DNA from: Thermoanaerobaculia bacterium
Lineage (GTDB): Bacteria > Acidobacteriota > Thermoanaerobaculia > Multivoradales > JAHEKO01
Direction of reading: 5' to 3'
Assembly (NCBI GenBank): GCA_945787575.1
Contig: CALZKB010000062.1
Location: forward strand, 1-33,331
Length of the DNA stretch: 33,331 bases
In this document: in pieces, positions 8,230 through 16,275 of the stretch
Layout of the letters: every line of letters begins with the position of its first letter
Position numbering within the stretch: position 1 is the stretch's first letter
Program-made: the position numbers and the translations under genes
The notes under the pieces: model-generated
Told to the model about the DNA's origin: nothing
The model's database searches: none
The model's input: the letters and a program-made list of their open reading frames with translations, nothing else

Positions 8230-8406
8230 GATCCGTACGGTTTCAGTTTCTGCGGCGATTACTCTCCATCAGTTGTAGCGCGAAGCCCGTCCAGCACGGT
8301 TCCAACTCCACCTGCCAGAAACCGTCGACGGACGATTGTAGGCTCGACTACCGCTCAGACCAGGTAGCGTCGAGCGACCACGGGAGAAGCTGCACCTTTC
8401 CGAACT
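8230..8406. other. 177-bp spacer between the two inverted element copies
   Basis: No gene is supported here. The spacer contains its own inverted repeats: ACGGTTTC (8237-8244) with GAAACCGT (8318-8325), and GCTCGAC-TACC (8342-8352) with GGTA-GC-GTCGAGC (8363-8375). With its flanks, the whole 8081-8555 stretch could fold into a single large cruciform. No transposase or target-site duplication is visible. Confidence 0.6.
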
Positions 8407-8555
8407 GTCAAGGCGAAGAAGGGGTCTTTCCCAGACTGGGGTTGGGACGGGCTGGCCAGTCTGGGAAGGAGGGCTTCTTCGCCTGAATCCGCCGGACGCG
8501 CGCCGGGACGATCAGCCGAAGGCGAACCAACCGGGGGCACGAGTCCCCCGGCCAC
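8407..8555 (-). repeat. 149-bp structured repeat element, copy 2 (inverted)
   Basis: Reverse-complement copy of the 8081-8229 element, lying 89 bp beyond the stop of the CDGSH gene and in the same orientation relative to it as copy 1 has to the M28 gene. Hairpin A is identical (8531-8551). The outer stem pairs 8411-8421 with 8474-8484. The inner stem pairs TTCCCAGACTGG (8428-8439) with 8456-8467 around a 16-nt loop that differs from copy 1 at one base. The stem sequence is very different from copy 1 yet still fully paired over 12 bp. Confidence 0.9.
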
Positions 8556-8644
8556 CGTGAAGCTCGTTTTCGAAGCGCCGCCGGGGCGGAGCCTCGACAG
8601 ACGAACCGAAGCGGAGGGCCCGGCAGCCGGTAGAGAAACGAGGG

Positions 8645-8884
8645 CTAGTCGAGGCCGGCGTGACTCCCGTCGCAGAGCGGCTGGTTGGCGGTGTGCTTGC
8701 AGCCACATAGCGCCATTCTTCGGCGCTCCTCGACCTCGACGACTTGCGGCCTGAACTCCGACCCCTTGTGGGAACCGTCGCAGAACGGCTGATTCGCGGA
8801 TTGGCCGCATGAGCACCAGAAGTAGGTTCCCGGCTCGAGCTCGAGAACGTAGGGCATTGGCTGGGCGATCTTGGGGTCGGGCAT
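8645..8884 (-). CDS. Double CDGSH-type iron-sulfur protein
   Basis: A 79-residue protein with two complete CDGSH motifs: CSCGQSANQPFCDGSH and CGCKHTANQPLCDGSH. In this family three Cys and one His per motif hold a redox-active, acid-labile [2Fe-2S] cluster. The tandem arrangement resembles the two-motif (Miner2-like) subgroup. The ATG at 8884 is preferred over the GTG directly before it because GGAG then lies six bases upstream. It follows the adenosine deaminase family gene by 26 bp on the same strand and is probably the last gene of that operon. The physiological partner is unknown; electron transfer or cluster delivery are the usual proposals for the family. Confidence 0.9.
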   Translation of the reverse strand: MPDPKIAQPMPYVLELEPGTYFWCSCGQSANQPFCDGSHKGSEFRPQVVEVEERRRMALCGCKHTANQPLCDGSHAGLD

Positions 8885-8910
8885 CACGATCTCCTTGTCC
8901 TCGCGGGGTG

Positions 8911-9927
8911 TCAGAGTTCTGGTTCACTCTCGGCAACGGCACGATCGAATCGATCGAGCGATCGCGCCTTGTCGTCGGGCTCGAGAAACGCCTGCTCGAA
9001 GGCCGCACGCGCAATCGCGACGAGCCGAGCCTCACTATAGTCGAAGGCCTCGGCGAGAGCCTCGTGCTCTGCGGTCAACGTCGTGCCGAAAAGCGGCGGA
9101 TCGTCCGAGCTGACCGACATCGGCACTCCCGCAGCGAGCAAGCGGTCGAAGGGATGAGAGGTCAGCGAATCGGCGTAGCCGAGACAGACGTTGGAGGTGG
9201 GACAGATCTCCAACGGGATTCGCTCCGCCACGATCCGGCGGATTAGATTCGGGTCGTCGACCGCCCTGATCCCGTGGCCGATTCTCTCCGGCCTGCAGAC
9301 GTCGAGAACCTCCCGAATGGAATCCGGGCCTCGCTGCTCTCCGGCGTGTGCGGTGGTGCGCAAGCCGGCGCCGCGAGCCGCCTCGAAATGCTCCGCAAAG
9401 GGCGCCACGCTATAACCCTCGATCCCGGCGATCCCCAGGGCGACGACGGTCCGATCGCGATGTTCGAGGGCCCACTCGAGCGTGCGGTCGGCGTGCACCG
9501 GTTCGATGTTACGGACGATGTCGGGAATCAGCCGGACTCGGACTCCACGCCGCTCTCCGCGTCCGATCGCCTCGGCCAGCGCTTCGCCGACCTCCCCGCC
9601 ATCGACGCCGTTCGTCAAGTGTGTCGAGATCGTGAAGTGGACCTCGCTGTAGACGACGTTCTGCCGCGCCTGTTGCTCGACGAAGTCGTCCATGAGCAGC
9701 TCGAAGTCCTCCGGCTCTCGCAGGCAGCGTGAGCAGGCGAGGTAGATCTCCACAAAATGCTCGAAGTCGCGGAATTCGAACCAGCGCTCGATGCCCGAGA
9801 CTTCGTCGGCGGGAAGCGATACCCGGCGACGACGCGCCAAGTCGAGCAGCAACCCCGGTCTCATCGAGCCTTCGAGATGAACGTGGAGCTCCGCCTTCGG
9901 CAGACTCCGCAGCCGGCTCTCCATCAT
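8911..9927 (-). CDS. Adenosine deaminase family enzyme
   Basis: A 338-residue amidohydrolase-fold enzyme. Zinc and catalytic motifs are all visible: ELHVHLEGSMRPG near the N-terminus, TTAHAGEQRGPDSI in the middle, ERIGHGIRAV, ICPTSNVCLGY and SVSSDDPPLFGTTLT. The family deaminates adenosine or related purines such as adenine or aminodeoxyfutalosine; the SDDPPLFGT version of the last motif is not the classical NTDDP of adenosine deaminase, so the exact substrate is uncertain. It starts 9 bp after coaD. Length is normal for the family. Confidence 0.9.
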   Translation of the reverse strand: MMESRLRSLPKAELHVHLEGSMRPGLLLDLARRRRVSLPADEVSGIERWFEFRDFEHFVEIYLACSRCLREPEDFELLMDDFVEQQARQNVVYSEVHFTISTHLTNGVDGGEVGEALAEAIGRGERRGVRVRLIPDIVRNIEPVHADRTLEWALEHRDRTVVALGIAGIEGYSVAPFAEHFEAARGAGLRTTAHAGEQRGPDSIREVLDVCRPERIGHGIRAVDDPNLIRRIVAERIPLEICPTSNVCLGYADSLTSHPFDRLLAAGVPMSVSSDDPPLFGTTLTAEHEALAEAFDYSEARLVAIARAAFEQAFLEPDDKARSLDRFDRAVAESEPEL

Positions 9928-9936
9928 CGTCTGATC

Positions 9937-10437
9937 TCAGTCCGAGAATCGCTCGTCCTTGATCGACGAGAGCCATTCGAGCACCTTGTCCGGGACCAAA
10001 CCGGTCAGATTGCCACCCAGTACGAAGACCTCCTTGACGAGCCGGCTGGAGAGGTAGATGTAGTCCTCGCGGGGCATCATGAACACCGTCTCCACGCTCG
10101 GGTTGAGCCGACGGTTCATGAGGGCCATCTGAAACTCGTACTCGAAGTCAGACACGGCGCGAAGCCCCCGAACGATCGTCCTGGCGCCGACCGAGCTCAT
10201 ATAGTCGACCAACAGGCCGGTGAAGCTCTCGACTCGACAGTCCTCGTAGCCCGTCAACTCACCGGCGATCATCGCGACCCTCTCTCTTGCCGAGAACGAC
10301 GGTTCCTTGTCCCGGTTGGAGAGCACGGCGACGATCGTCTCGTCGAAGACCTTGCGGCAGCGCTCGACGATGTCCAGGTGACCGTTGTGGATCGGGTCGA
10401 ACGACCCGGCATACACGGCGATGCGAGTCGAGCTCAT
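9937..10437 (-). CDS. coaD: Phosphopantetheine adenylyltransferase
   Basis: A 166-residue nucleotidyltransferase of normal length. The N-terminus IAVYAGSFDPIHNGHLDIV carries the T/HxGH ATP-binding motif, RTIVRGLRAVSDFEYEFQMA binds phosphopantetheine, and the C-terminal YIYLSSRLVKEVFVLGGNL is the ISSTxxR-like signature. The enzyme joins AMP to 4'-phosphopantetheine to give dephospho-CoA, the penultimate step of coenzyme A synthesis, in the cytoplasm. The ATG overlaps the stop of the upstream beta-propeller gene by 4 bp (ATGA). Confidence 0.96.
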   Translation of the reverse strand: MSSTRIAVYAGSFDPIHNGHLDIVERCRKVFDETIVAVLSNRDKEPSFSARERVAMIAGELTGYEDCRVESFTGLLVDYMSSVGARTIVRGLRAVSDFEYEFQMALMNRRLNPSVETVFMMPREDYIYLSSRLVKEVFVLGGNLTGLVPDKVLEWLSSIKDERFSD

Positions 10438-12590
10438 CGAGAGTCTCCTGAGATTTCGAAGGTCGTCGTGTTGAAGGCGGCGTCCATCACTCGCAACAGC
10501 ACGAGCTCCGCCTCGGGAGGCGACTCGACGATGACCGTCTCAGTGCGACCGTCGAGCAGCCCGTCCTTCGCGACGGCCGGCACCCACTCGGCCGCGTCGA
10601 TGCTGACCTCCGCACCACGGATCGGGCTCAGTTCATCGACGATCTCGACCAGGCCGGCGCTCGCGGTGCCCAACGAGGGCGGCGAGTGATCGACGACGAT
10701 CGGAGGTGACACCCGTTCGACCCGCGCCACGTCGTCAGCCGGGTTGGCGGGGGCATCGCTGGCCGTCAACCTGATGCGGTAGATACCGTCGGGAAGAACC
10801 GTCGCATCGAAACCGTAGTGAGTCTCTTCCAGCTCGTCGGCGAGCGGGAGCCACTCCCCTTCACTTCCGTCGCGTCGGAAGTGAAGGGCAAACTCGAGCT
10901 GATCCTCGTTCGGATCTCCCGCCTCCCACCGAAGTGTCAAGTAACCGCGCCGCCAGAGGGTCTTGAGTCGCCCATTCGAGCTCCTCACCGACGGCTCCAA
11001 GCGGGTGAAGATGCCATCGCGATTCGGATGGGCGGGCTCGTACGTCTGGTCGCCCGGATTGAACGATGCCGGCACCAGAACCTGCCCTGGGGGGAGTGCC
11101 GCGAGCGCGGTGATCGTCGGCGGGCGGTTGCTCTGGCGATAGGAGATCTCGACGGCGGAGACCCGCGTGTCGGCTCCAGCCTCCGGCGCTACATCGAGTC
11201 GCCACTGCAGGTAGCGACCGCTGGGAACTTCGGCGAGGCTCACTTCGCGCCCCGAAGCTCCCTCGGTCCAGGCGCTCCACGTTTGATCCGGCTTGGAGCT
11301 CGAGCCCGTTCGGAAGGCATAGCGAAGTGCCGCTTCGTCCCCCGCCGTTCCCACCCAGCGCAGCGTTCCGAAGCGGGCGACCGAACGCGCGTCCAGAGGC
11401 TTGCTCGCGTACGAACCTGCGACCTCGGCGTCGGGAGCGACCCGATGCACGGCTGCGGCGTTGGTCGTCACGAGCGAGGGCGGAGTGCCCCCGAAGACGC
11501 CGATCACCTGGCGGTCGGCGACGGTCGTCTCGAGGGCGAGGCCGTCGTCATGGCGGGAGTAGACCTTCCCCTCGACGCCCGTTCCCACCCACAACCTACC
11601 TTCCACCCAAGCGAGCGAGTAGACGGTCTCGTCCGTGAGCCTCTCGATCTCTTCGACGGCGCCGCCACGGCCCCGGACGATCACGGATCGAGCCTCGCCT
11701 TTCGGCGGCGTCTCGGGTTGACTCGCTGCCTCCACCGAGACCTGGACCGATTCGCCCTCGTCCTCGTCTTGCTTGTTGTTGCCATTGCCGTTTCCGTTGC
11801 CGTTGGCGGAGCGGCTCGAGCTCGCCAGCCCAGCCTCCGAAGCCACCACGGCGGCATACCAGTCGCCGTTCTCTCCAGTCGCAAAGGCGACGACCTCGGG
11901 GGCGTCGGCATCGTGGAGAGTCCGCACGACACCCTGCTCGTCGACGCTGAGGATCAGACCCTCTCCGGAAGTGCCCACGAGCACGCGATCCTCGAGTGCG
12001 TGGAGGCTTCGGAAATGCGGCTCGTCACTGGCGTAGAGCAACCGCGACTCGCCGCCGCGCCCGATCGCGTAGAGCTTGCCTTCATCGCCGGTGGCCACCA
12101 GGAGGTCGCCCCATGGCGCCCTCGTGATCGCCCAGATATAGGTTTCCTGCGGATCGAAGATCTCTTCACCCCCGCCTCCTCGAAGCGCATAGACCTTGCC
12201 ATCGGGAGAAGATCCGGCGTACACCGTCCCGTCATGATCGCGGAACAAGGCGAAGATCTCGGGCTCGGGAGCGGTCCAGAGTACGTCGCTCGCTCCGCTC
12301 GCCGAGACCTCGATGACTCTCCCCGAGTTGCCGGTCGCGAGGACCCAGCCGGTCCCGGACTTCGCCGCGGCAAAGACGAACGGCTCCTCGATCTCGGCCA
12401 GCCGCTCGAAATGCGCCGCACGTCGCAGAGAGCCGTCGACACCGATCGCCAAGCCGTCGAGCTCACCGTCGGCGAAGTCGCTCCGGCTTTGCTGCTGGAA
12501 GATTCGTACTTCCGTCGCGGCGAGCGTCCCGGCCAGCCCCAGCGCCAGGATCAGCGCCCATCGCGCTACGCGCTGGACCGTTCGTTTCAT
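10434..12590 (-). CDS. Exported beta-propeller-like protein of unknown function
   Basis: A 718-residue protein with a clear signal peptide (RVARWALILALGLAGTLAAT). Residues of about 50-420 contain repeated blade-like units ending in patterns such as GWVLATGNSGRVIEV, GTVYAGSSPDGKVYALR, DLLVATGDEGKLYAI and LWVGTGVEGKVYSR, as in WD/PQQ-like propellers. A low-complexity linker of alternating Asn-Gly and then acidic residues interrupts the propeller near residue 265. The C-terminal third is beta-sandwich-like (carbohydrate-binding or FN3 type). No catalytic motif was found. It lies between the S55 peptidase (20 bp upstream) and coaD (4-bp overlap). A role as an envelope binding protein working with the S55 protein is a guess. 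Confidence 0.8.
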   Translation of the reverse strand: MKRTVQRVARWALILALGLAGTLAATEVRIFQQQSRSDFADGELDGLAIGVDGSLRRAAHFERLAEIEEPFVFAAAKSGTGWVLATGNSGRVIEVSASGASDVLWTAPEPEIFALFRDHDGTVYAGSSPDGKVYALRGGGGEEIFDPQETYIWAITRAPWGDLLVATGDEGKLYAIGRGGESRLLYASDEPHFRSLHALEDRVLVGTSGEGLILSVDEQGVVRTLHDADAPEVVAFATGENGDWYAAVVASEAGLASSSRSANGNGNGNGNNKQDEDEGESVQVSVEAASQPETPPKGEARSVIVRGRGGAVEEIERLTDETVYSLAWVEGRLWVGTGVEGKVYSRHDDGLALETTVADRQVIGVFGGTPPSLVTTNAAAVHRVAPDAEVAGSYASKPLDARSVARFGTLRWVGTAGDEAALRYAFRTGSSSKPDQTWSAWTEGASGREVSLAEVPSGRYLQWRLDVAPEAGADTRVSAVEISYRQSNRPPTITALAALPPGQVLVPASFNPGDQTYEPAHPNRDGIFTRLEPSVRSSNGRLKTLWRRGYLTLRWEAGDPNEDQLEFALHFRRDGSEGEWLPLADELEETHYGFDATVLPDGIYRIRLTASDAPANPADDVARVERVSPPIVVDHSPPSLGTASAGLVEIVDELSPIRGAEVSIDAAEWVPAVAKDGLLDGRTETVIVESPPEAELVLLRVMDAAFNTTTFEISGDSR

Positions 12591-12609
12591 CGTCAGCCCA
12601 CTCCCAGCT

Positions 12610-14349
12610 TCACCGTTTCACCTCGATATCGACTCGCACCAAGCCCTCGAGCGGGACGCCCTTCTCCACGACGACTTCCTGTCGAATGGCGGTTGCCAGC
12701 GCCCGAGCCGCGCCTTGAGGAGCTGCGCGCCAGATCCCCCGGATCGAGCCCGGCAGGCGGGTCAGCGCCTCGCCGCCCACGGCATAGCCCGGCTTGGTAT
12801 CGACCCCGAGCACCGCGAGCTGGCTCCGACCCTTGAGGTTGTCGAGAAAGTCGAGTGCCTGCTCGATCCGGCGCGGAGCGAACTTCTCGAGCTTCAACCG
12901 CGCCGCATCGATGCTCGTTCCGTCCCCGATCAACAAGATGTAGCGACCGTCGTCCAGATCGCTAGGAATCTCGAGCTCGATCGTCTCGCGGTAGCCGTCG
13001 CCGCGCCACGGCTGCATCTCGACCCGAAGCTCCACTCTCGATCCTGGCTTCACGACCTGCCTGGAGGCGTGCGCGCCGATGATCCGGACGGCACGTCGCT
13101 CGGCCACGAGGTCGATCTCGACGTCGATCGCCTCGATCTCGAGCTCCGCCATGCCGTTGTTCATGATGAACCCGATGACGTTGAGCAGATGAACGACCGC
13201 GTCGAGACTTGCGCTCGGGCCGTCGAAATTCTGGCCGATCTCGAGCGGTTCGCGATCGGTCAGTCCGAGCCGAGCGGACAGATCGATGCTCCGATCCCCG
13301 CCGGCCCCGGTCGCCTGATCGATCGCGCCGAGAGTCGCCGCGGCCGCGAGTGAGCCGGTGAGAGCGGGGATCGGCGCCAGGCGCATCTCGAATCGCTCCG
13401 CCGCCCCTCCCCGCACCGTGACGCGCAACGGCAGCATCGCCGTTTCGAGCCCGATACGTCCCCGAATTCCCGATGGCCGGTCGCGATCGAAACTGCCGAC
13501 GATCCGGCCGAGATTCGCGATCTTGAAAGAGCTGGCGAGGCTGGGCACGACGGTCACGATCTCAGCCTCGGCCATCGGGACGGCAATATCTCCGAGACCG
13601 AGAAACGGATGGCCGAAGGCCAGCACCGTGTCGCCGATGCGATCGGTGACGGTTCCCGTCGCCGCGAGTCGCAAGTCGCCGTCCACGAGCACGGCGGCAA
13701 CGGCGTCACCCGCCTCGAGGGAACCCTCTTCGGCGCTCTCCATGCGGCCCGCCGCCGCAGTCGGGCCGAGAGCCTCCGCGAGCAGCTCGCCGGCGCGGCC
13801 GCCCAGTCCGACGCTGCTCCACAATAGACCGCCACGGTTTTCGACCCTGCCGCCGAGCAGCTCGAGCTGATCGCGCAGCGACTCGACTCCGGACACCGGT
13901 TGCACGATCTGCTCGGCGGTCACGCTGGCGGTCGGGCGCACCGGCGGTAGCGCGCCCCCCTCTGACATCCGACGCATGCTCTCGATCGGCGTCACCCCGG
14001 CGATCGGCTCTTTGGCGAACGGCCAGCTGAAGGCGACGGCGCCGAGTAAGCGATCGCCCACGTAGACCGGACTTCCGCTCATCCCGGCGATAACCCCGGA
14101 CTCCTCGAGTCCCCGACCTGCAAGGCGCGCGAGAATGTAGCTCGAGCTCGGGCTGATCTCCTGCCAGACGCCGAGAACCTCGACGTCGAAAGGCTCGGGC
14201 TCGCGGCCCGAAAAGACCGACCAGCCCTGCCCTTGGAGGCCGCGCTCGACCTGGTCGAGCGGGACGACGTCGGAGGGCGGATTCGCGCCGAGGGCGAAGA
14301 CCGCAGCCGCACCGATCGTCACGCCCCGGCTGCACATTCTTCGTTGCAT
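12610..14349 (-). CDS. SpoIVB peptidase S55 domain protein, exported
   Basis: A 579-residue protein with a short signal-like N-terminus (GVTIGAAAVFALGA). The N-terminal part matches the S55 fold: ARLAGRGLEESGVIAGMSGSPVYVGDRLLGAVAFSW, where the serine of GMSGSP (residues 89-94) is the expected nucleophile of SpoIVB-type serine peptidases. AFGHPFLGLGDIAVPMA follows later. The C-terminal half is beta-rich. No PDZ domain was recognised, and no sporulation genes are present, so a role in envelope proteolysis rather than sporulation is likely. It heads a run of same-strand genes down to the CDGSH protein. The catalytic His was not placed with certainty. Confidence 0.85.
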   Translation of the reverse strand: MQRRMCSRGVTIGAAAVFALGANPPSDVVPLDQVERGLQGQGWSVFSGREPEPFDVEVLGVWQEISPSSSYILARLAGRGLEESGVIAGMSGSPVYVGDRLLGAVAFSWPFAKEPIAGVTPIESMRRMSEGGALPPVRPTASVTAEQIVQPVSGVESLRDQLELLGGRVENRGGLLWSSVGLGGRAGELLAEALGPTAAAGRMESAEEGSLEAGDAVAAVLVDGDLRLAATGTVTDRIGDTVLAFGHPFLGLGDIAVPMAEAEIVTVVPSLASSFKIANLGRIVGSFDRDRPSGIRGRIGLETAMLPLRVTVRGGAAERFEMRLAPIPALTGSLAAAATLGAIDQATGAGGDRSIDLSARLGLTDREPLEIGQNFDGPSASLDAVVHLLNVIGFIMNNGMAELEIEAIDVEIDLVAERRAVRIIGAHASRQVVKPGSRVELRVEMQPWRGDGYRETIELEIPSDLDDGRYILLIGDGTSIDAARLKLEKFAPRRIEQALDFLDNLKGRSQLAVLGVDTKPGYAVGGEALTRLPGSIRGIWRAAPQGAARALATAIRQEVVVEKGVPLEGLVRVDIEVKR

Positions 14350-14438
14350 TTCAGAAGAGCCTCACCACCACTAGACAATCGCGATTCATCCTCAGAGATT
14401 TCCACAATAACTGCGGAAAACCCCGGGCGCAGGATAGC

Positions 14439-15092
14439 TCAAGATGACCTCACCAGCATCTTCGACGGATAGCGCCCTTCCCGCAAGACGACGAGGCGGC
14501 CCTCTCGCACGGCCACCAGCGTCGATGGCGGCCCGCCCGGCAGCTCTCCGTCGTCGATCACCAATGCGTCGACTCCGCGCAGGAGGCCGACAACCTCTTC
14601 GACCCTGCTCAACGCCGGCTCCCCCGACCGATTGGCGCTCGTCGCCGTAACCGCGGTTCCCAGGCTCGACAACAGGTCGACCAGCCGCCGATGCGCCGGC
14701 ACGCGCACGGCCAGGGTCGTCTCGCCGCACGCCGCCGCGATCGGGCGTCGGAGCGGCGCGACGACCGTCAACGGGGCCGGCCAAGCGGCGATGGCGGAAG
14801 CGAGAAGCGGATCGTCGAGTCTGGCGCCGAGGCCTACGAGCTCGGCCACCGTCCCGGCGACGACGGGGAGCGGCTCTCCGGAAGGCCTCGACTTGACCGC
14901 CAAGACGGCCGCGACTCCGACTGAGCTCTCGGGCCGGACCGCGAGACCGTAGCTCGACTCCGTCGGCACGGCGACGATCCGATCGCTCGCGAGATAGTCG
15001 CGAACCGTGTCCGTGGGATCGTCCCACTTCCAGATGCGAGGCACGGTACCGCTCGGACCGACCTGGGTCGAATCGCTCGAGGAGTCAGTCAC
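14439..15092 (-). CDS. L-threonylcarbamoyladenylate synthase (TsaC/Sua5/YrdC family)
   Basis: A 217-residue YrdC-fold protein. PTESSYGLAVRP, the KxR motif in VLAVKSRPSGEPLPVV, PAPLTVVAPL, LAVRVPAH and TATSANRSGEPALS are all present in the right order. The enzyme makes threonylcarbamoyl-AMP from threonine, bicarbonate and ATP, the first step of t6A37 tRNA modification. It lacks the extra C-terminal Sua5 domain, so it is of the short TsaC type. About 25 poorly conserved residues precede the domain, so a start a little downstream is possible. It stands 89 bp upstream of the S55 gene; cotranscription is plausible. Confidence 0.92.
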   Translation of the reverse strand: MTDSSSDSTQVGPSGTVPRIWKWDDPTDTVRDYLASDRIVAVPTESSYGLAVRPESSVGVAAVLAVKSRPSGEPLPVVAGTVAELVGLGARLDDPLLASAIAAWPAPLTVVAPLRRPIAAACGETTLAVRVPAHRRLVDLLSSLGTAVTATSANRSGEPALSRVEEVVGLLRGVDALVIDDGELPGGPPSTLVAVREGRLVVLREGRYPSKMLVRSS

Positions 15093-15097
15093 CCGTC

Positions 15098-15155
15098 GAG
15101 CTTAGCGGTTTGGCGCCGACATCCCCTCGACGGCGTCGGCGCCGTCGGCAAGCTC
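15098..15155. terminator. Long two-part hairpin between the membrane regulator and tsaC-like genes
   Basis: GAGCTT (15098-15103) pairs with AAGCTC (15150-15155) and GGCGCCGAC (15112-15120) pairs perfectly with GTCGGCGCC (15135-15143). It directly follows the stop codon of the membrane regulator gene on the minus strand. There is no T tract, so it may be an attenuating or RNA-protecting structure rather than an intrinsic terminator. Confidence 0.45.
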
Positions 15156-16206
15156 AGCGGATCTCGACCAGGTAGCTCTCGAGGACGGAGAGCTCGCCGC
15201 CGGCCTCATCGATCAGCTCGACCGTGTACCGACCGGCCGACAGACGCCCGACGGGCAGCGACACCGTAAAGGTCCCGAGGTCATCGCGCTCGGGGCGCTC
15301 GTCCGATGTCCAGATCACCTCGTCGCTCTCGTCGAGGATCCGCATGCCGGTCAGCGGCTCCTCGGCTGCGATCCCCGAGTTCAGGATCAGCGCGACGTTC
15401 CGGGTCTGACGCGGGATCGTGACGACTCGCTCCGACTGCGGCTGTCCCCGAAGCACCATGTCACCCGGGTAGAGATCGACGACCGCCAGGTTGGCTTGGG
15501 GACTCGCGAACTCGGCGACTTGCTCGCCGAGCTGCCGGATCTCGTCGTCCTGCCGAGCCACCTGTTCGACGAGATCGGACTTCCCCGCCGCCAGCTGCGA
15601 GTTCTCGAGCTCGAGCTCCCCCAAACGCCGCTCGAGCGCGGGGTCGGCGGGGGCCTCCGGCACGACCTCGTCGGGCGCCTCCATCGAGGCCGGCTCCTCG
15701 GCAAGCGCCTCGCGCAGGCGGCTCTCCACCTCGGCGAGCCGATCGCCCTGCTCCGCGAGCCTGTTCCACTGCCAGCCGGCCATGCCCAGCGCGGTAAGGC
15801 CGATGAGGGAGGCGGCCAGGGCCAGTCGGCGCCAGCCGGAAGCGATGGGTCGCGAGAACTGGGGGACTCGGGCCGGCGACTCCTCCGAGCCCGTTTCGCG
15901 CTCGAGAGTCTTCTGGCTCTCGCGCACCATTTCGTATTCGGCGCGAGCCAACGGCGACGCAGCGAGGTGGCGCTCGATCAGCTCGCTCGGTATCTCTTCG
16001 TGGCTGCCGTCAAAGGCGTAGTCGACGAGCACTCGCGCCGGCAACCGGTGACCGTAGATCCGAGCGGCTTCCATGGCCTCCCGGAGTTCCTCGCGGTTCT
16101 CCTCCGACGCAGCCAACAGGCGCTCGACTTCGCTTCGCTCGCTTTCTTCCAGCGTACCGTTCAGGTACCAGGCTATCCGTTCCGCTACATATCGATCAGA
16201 AGACAT
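15154..16206 (-). CDS. Single-pass membrane regulator, putative anti-sigma factor
   Basis: A 350-residue protein. The N-terminal cytoplasmic region (1-125) starts with an anti-sigma-like helix pattern (YLNGTLEESERSEVERLLAAS) but has no HxxxCxxC zinc site. One transmembrane helix spans about 126-147 (RRLALAASLIGLTALGMAGW). A coiled coil rich in Glu, Leu and Gln follows (148-245), then a beta-sandwich-like domain to the end that should be extracytoplasmic (LYPGDMVLRG, VSLPVGRLSAGRYTVELID). It lies 69 bp downstream of the ECF-type sigma gene on the same strand, the normal place for a cognate anti-sigma factor. Function is inferred from layout and topology, not from a recognised domain. Confidence 0.7.
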   Translation of the reverse strand: MSSDRYVAERIAWYLNGTLEESERSEVERLLAASEENREELREAMEAARIYGHRLPARVLVDYAFDGSHEEIPSELIERHLAASPLARAEYEMVRESQKTLERETGSEESPARVPQFSRPIASGWRRLALAASLIGLTALGMAGWQWNRLAEQGDRLAEVESRLREALAEEPASMEAPDEVVPEAPADPALERRLGELELENSQLAAGKSDLVEQVARQDDEIRQLGEQVAEFASPQANLAVVDLYPGDMVLRGQPQSERVVTIPRQTRNVALILNSGIAAEEPLTGMRILDESDEVIWTSDERPERDDLGTFTVSLPVGRLSAGRYTVELIDEAGGELSVLESYLVEIR

Positions 16207-16275
16207 GGGAAATGACCCTTTCGCCGGTTACGCTCCCCCCTCTCACCGAGTATGGGCGTCCGACGGCGCGGATTG

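Noticed and set aside
8081-8555. Integron attC site or CRISPR-like repeat
   Set aside because: No core GTTRRRY/RYYYAAC sites, no integrase, and only two inverted copies instead of regularly spaced direct repeats.
11760-11815. Simple-sequence repeat (Asn-Gly codons) as a contingency locus
   Set aside because: The units are imperfect hexamers within a linker and short; a flexible linker explains them without phase variation.
10818-12836. Open plus-strand frame of over 600 codons across the beta-propeller gene
   Set aside because: The minus strand has a signal peptide, blade repeats and operon overlaps; the plus frame has none and is a GC-skew shadow.
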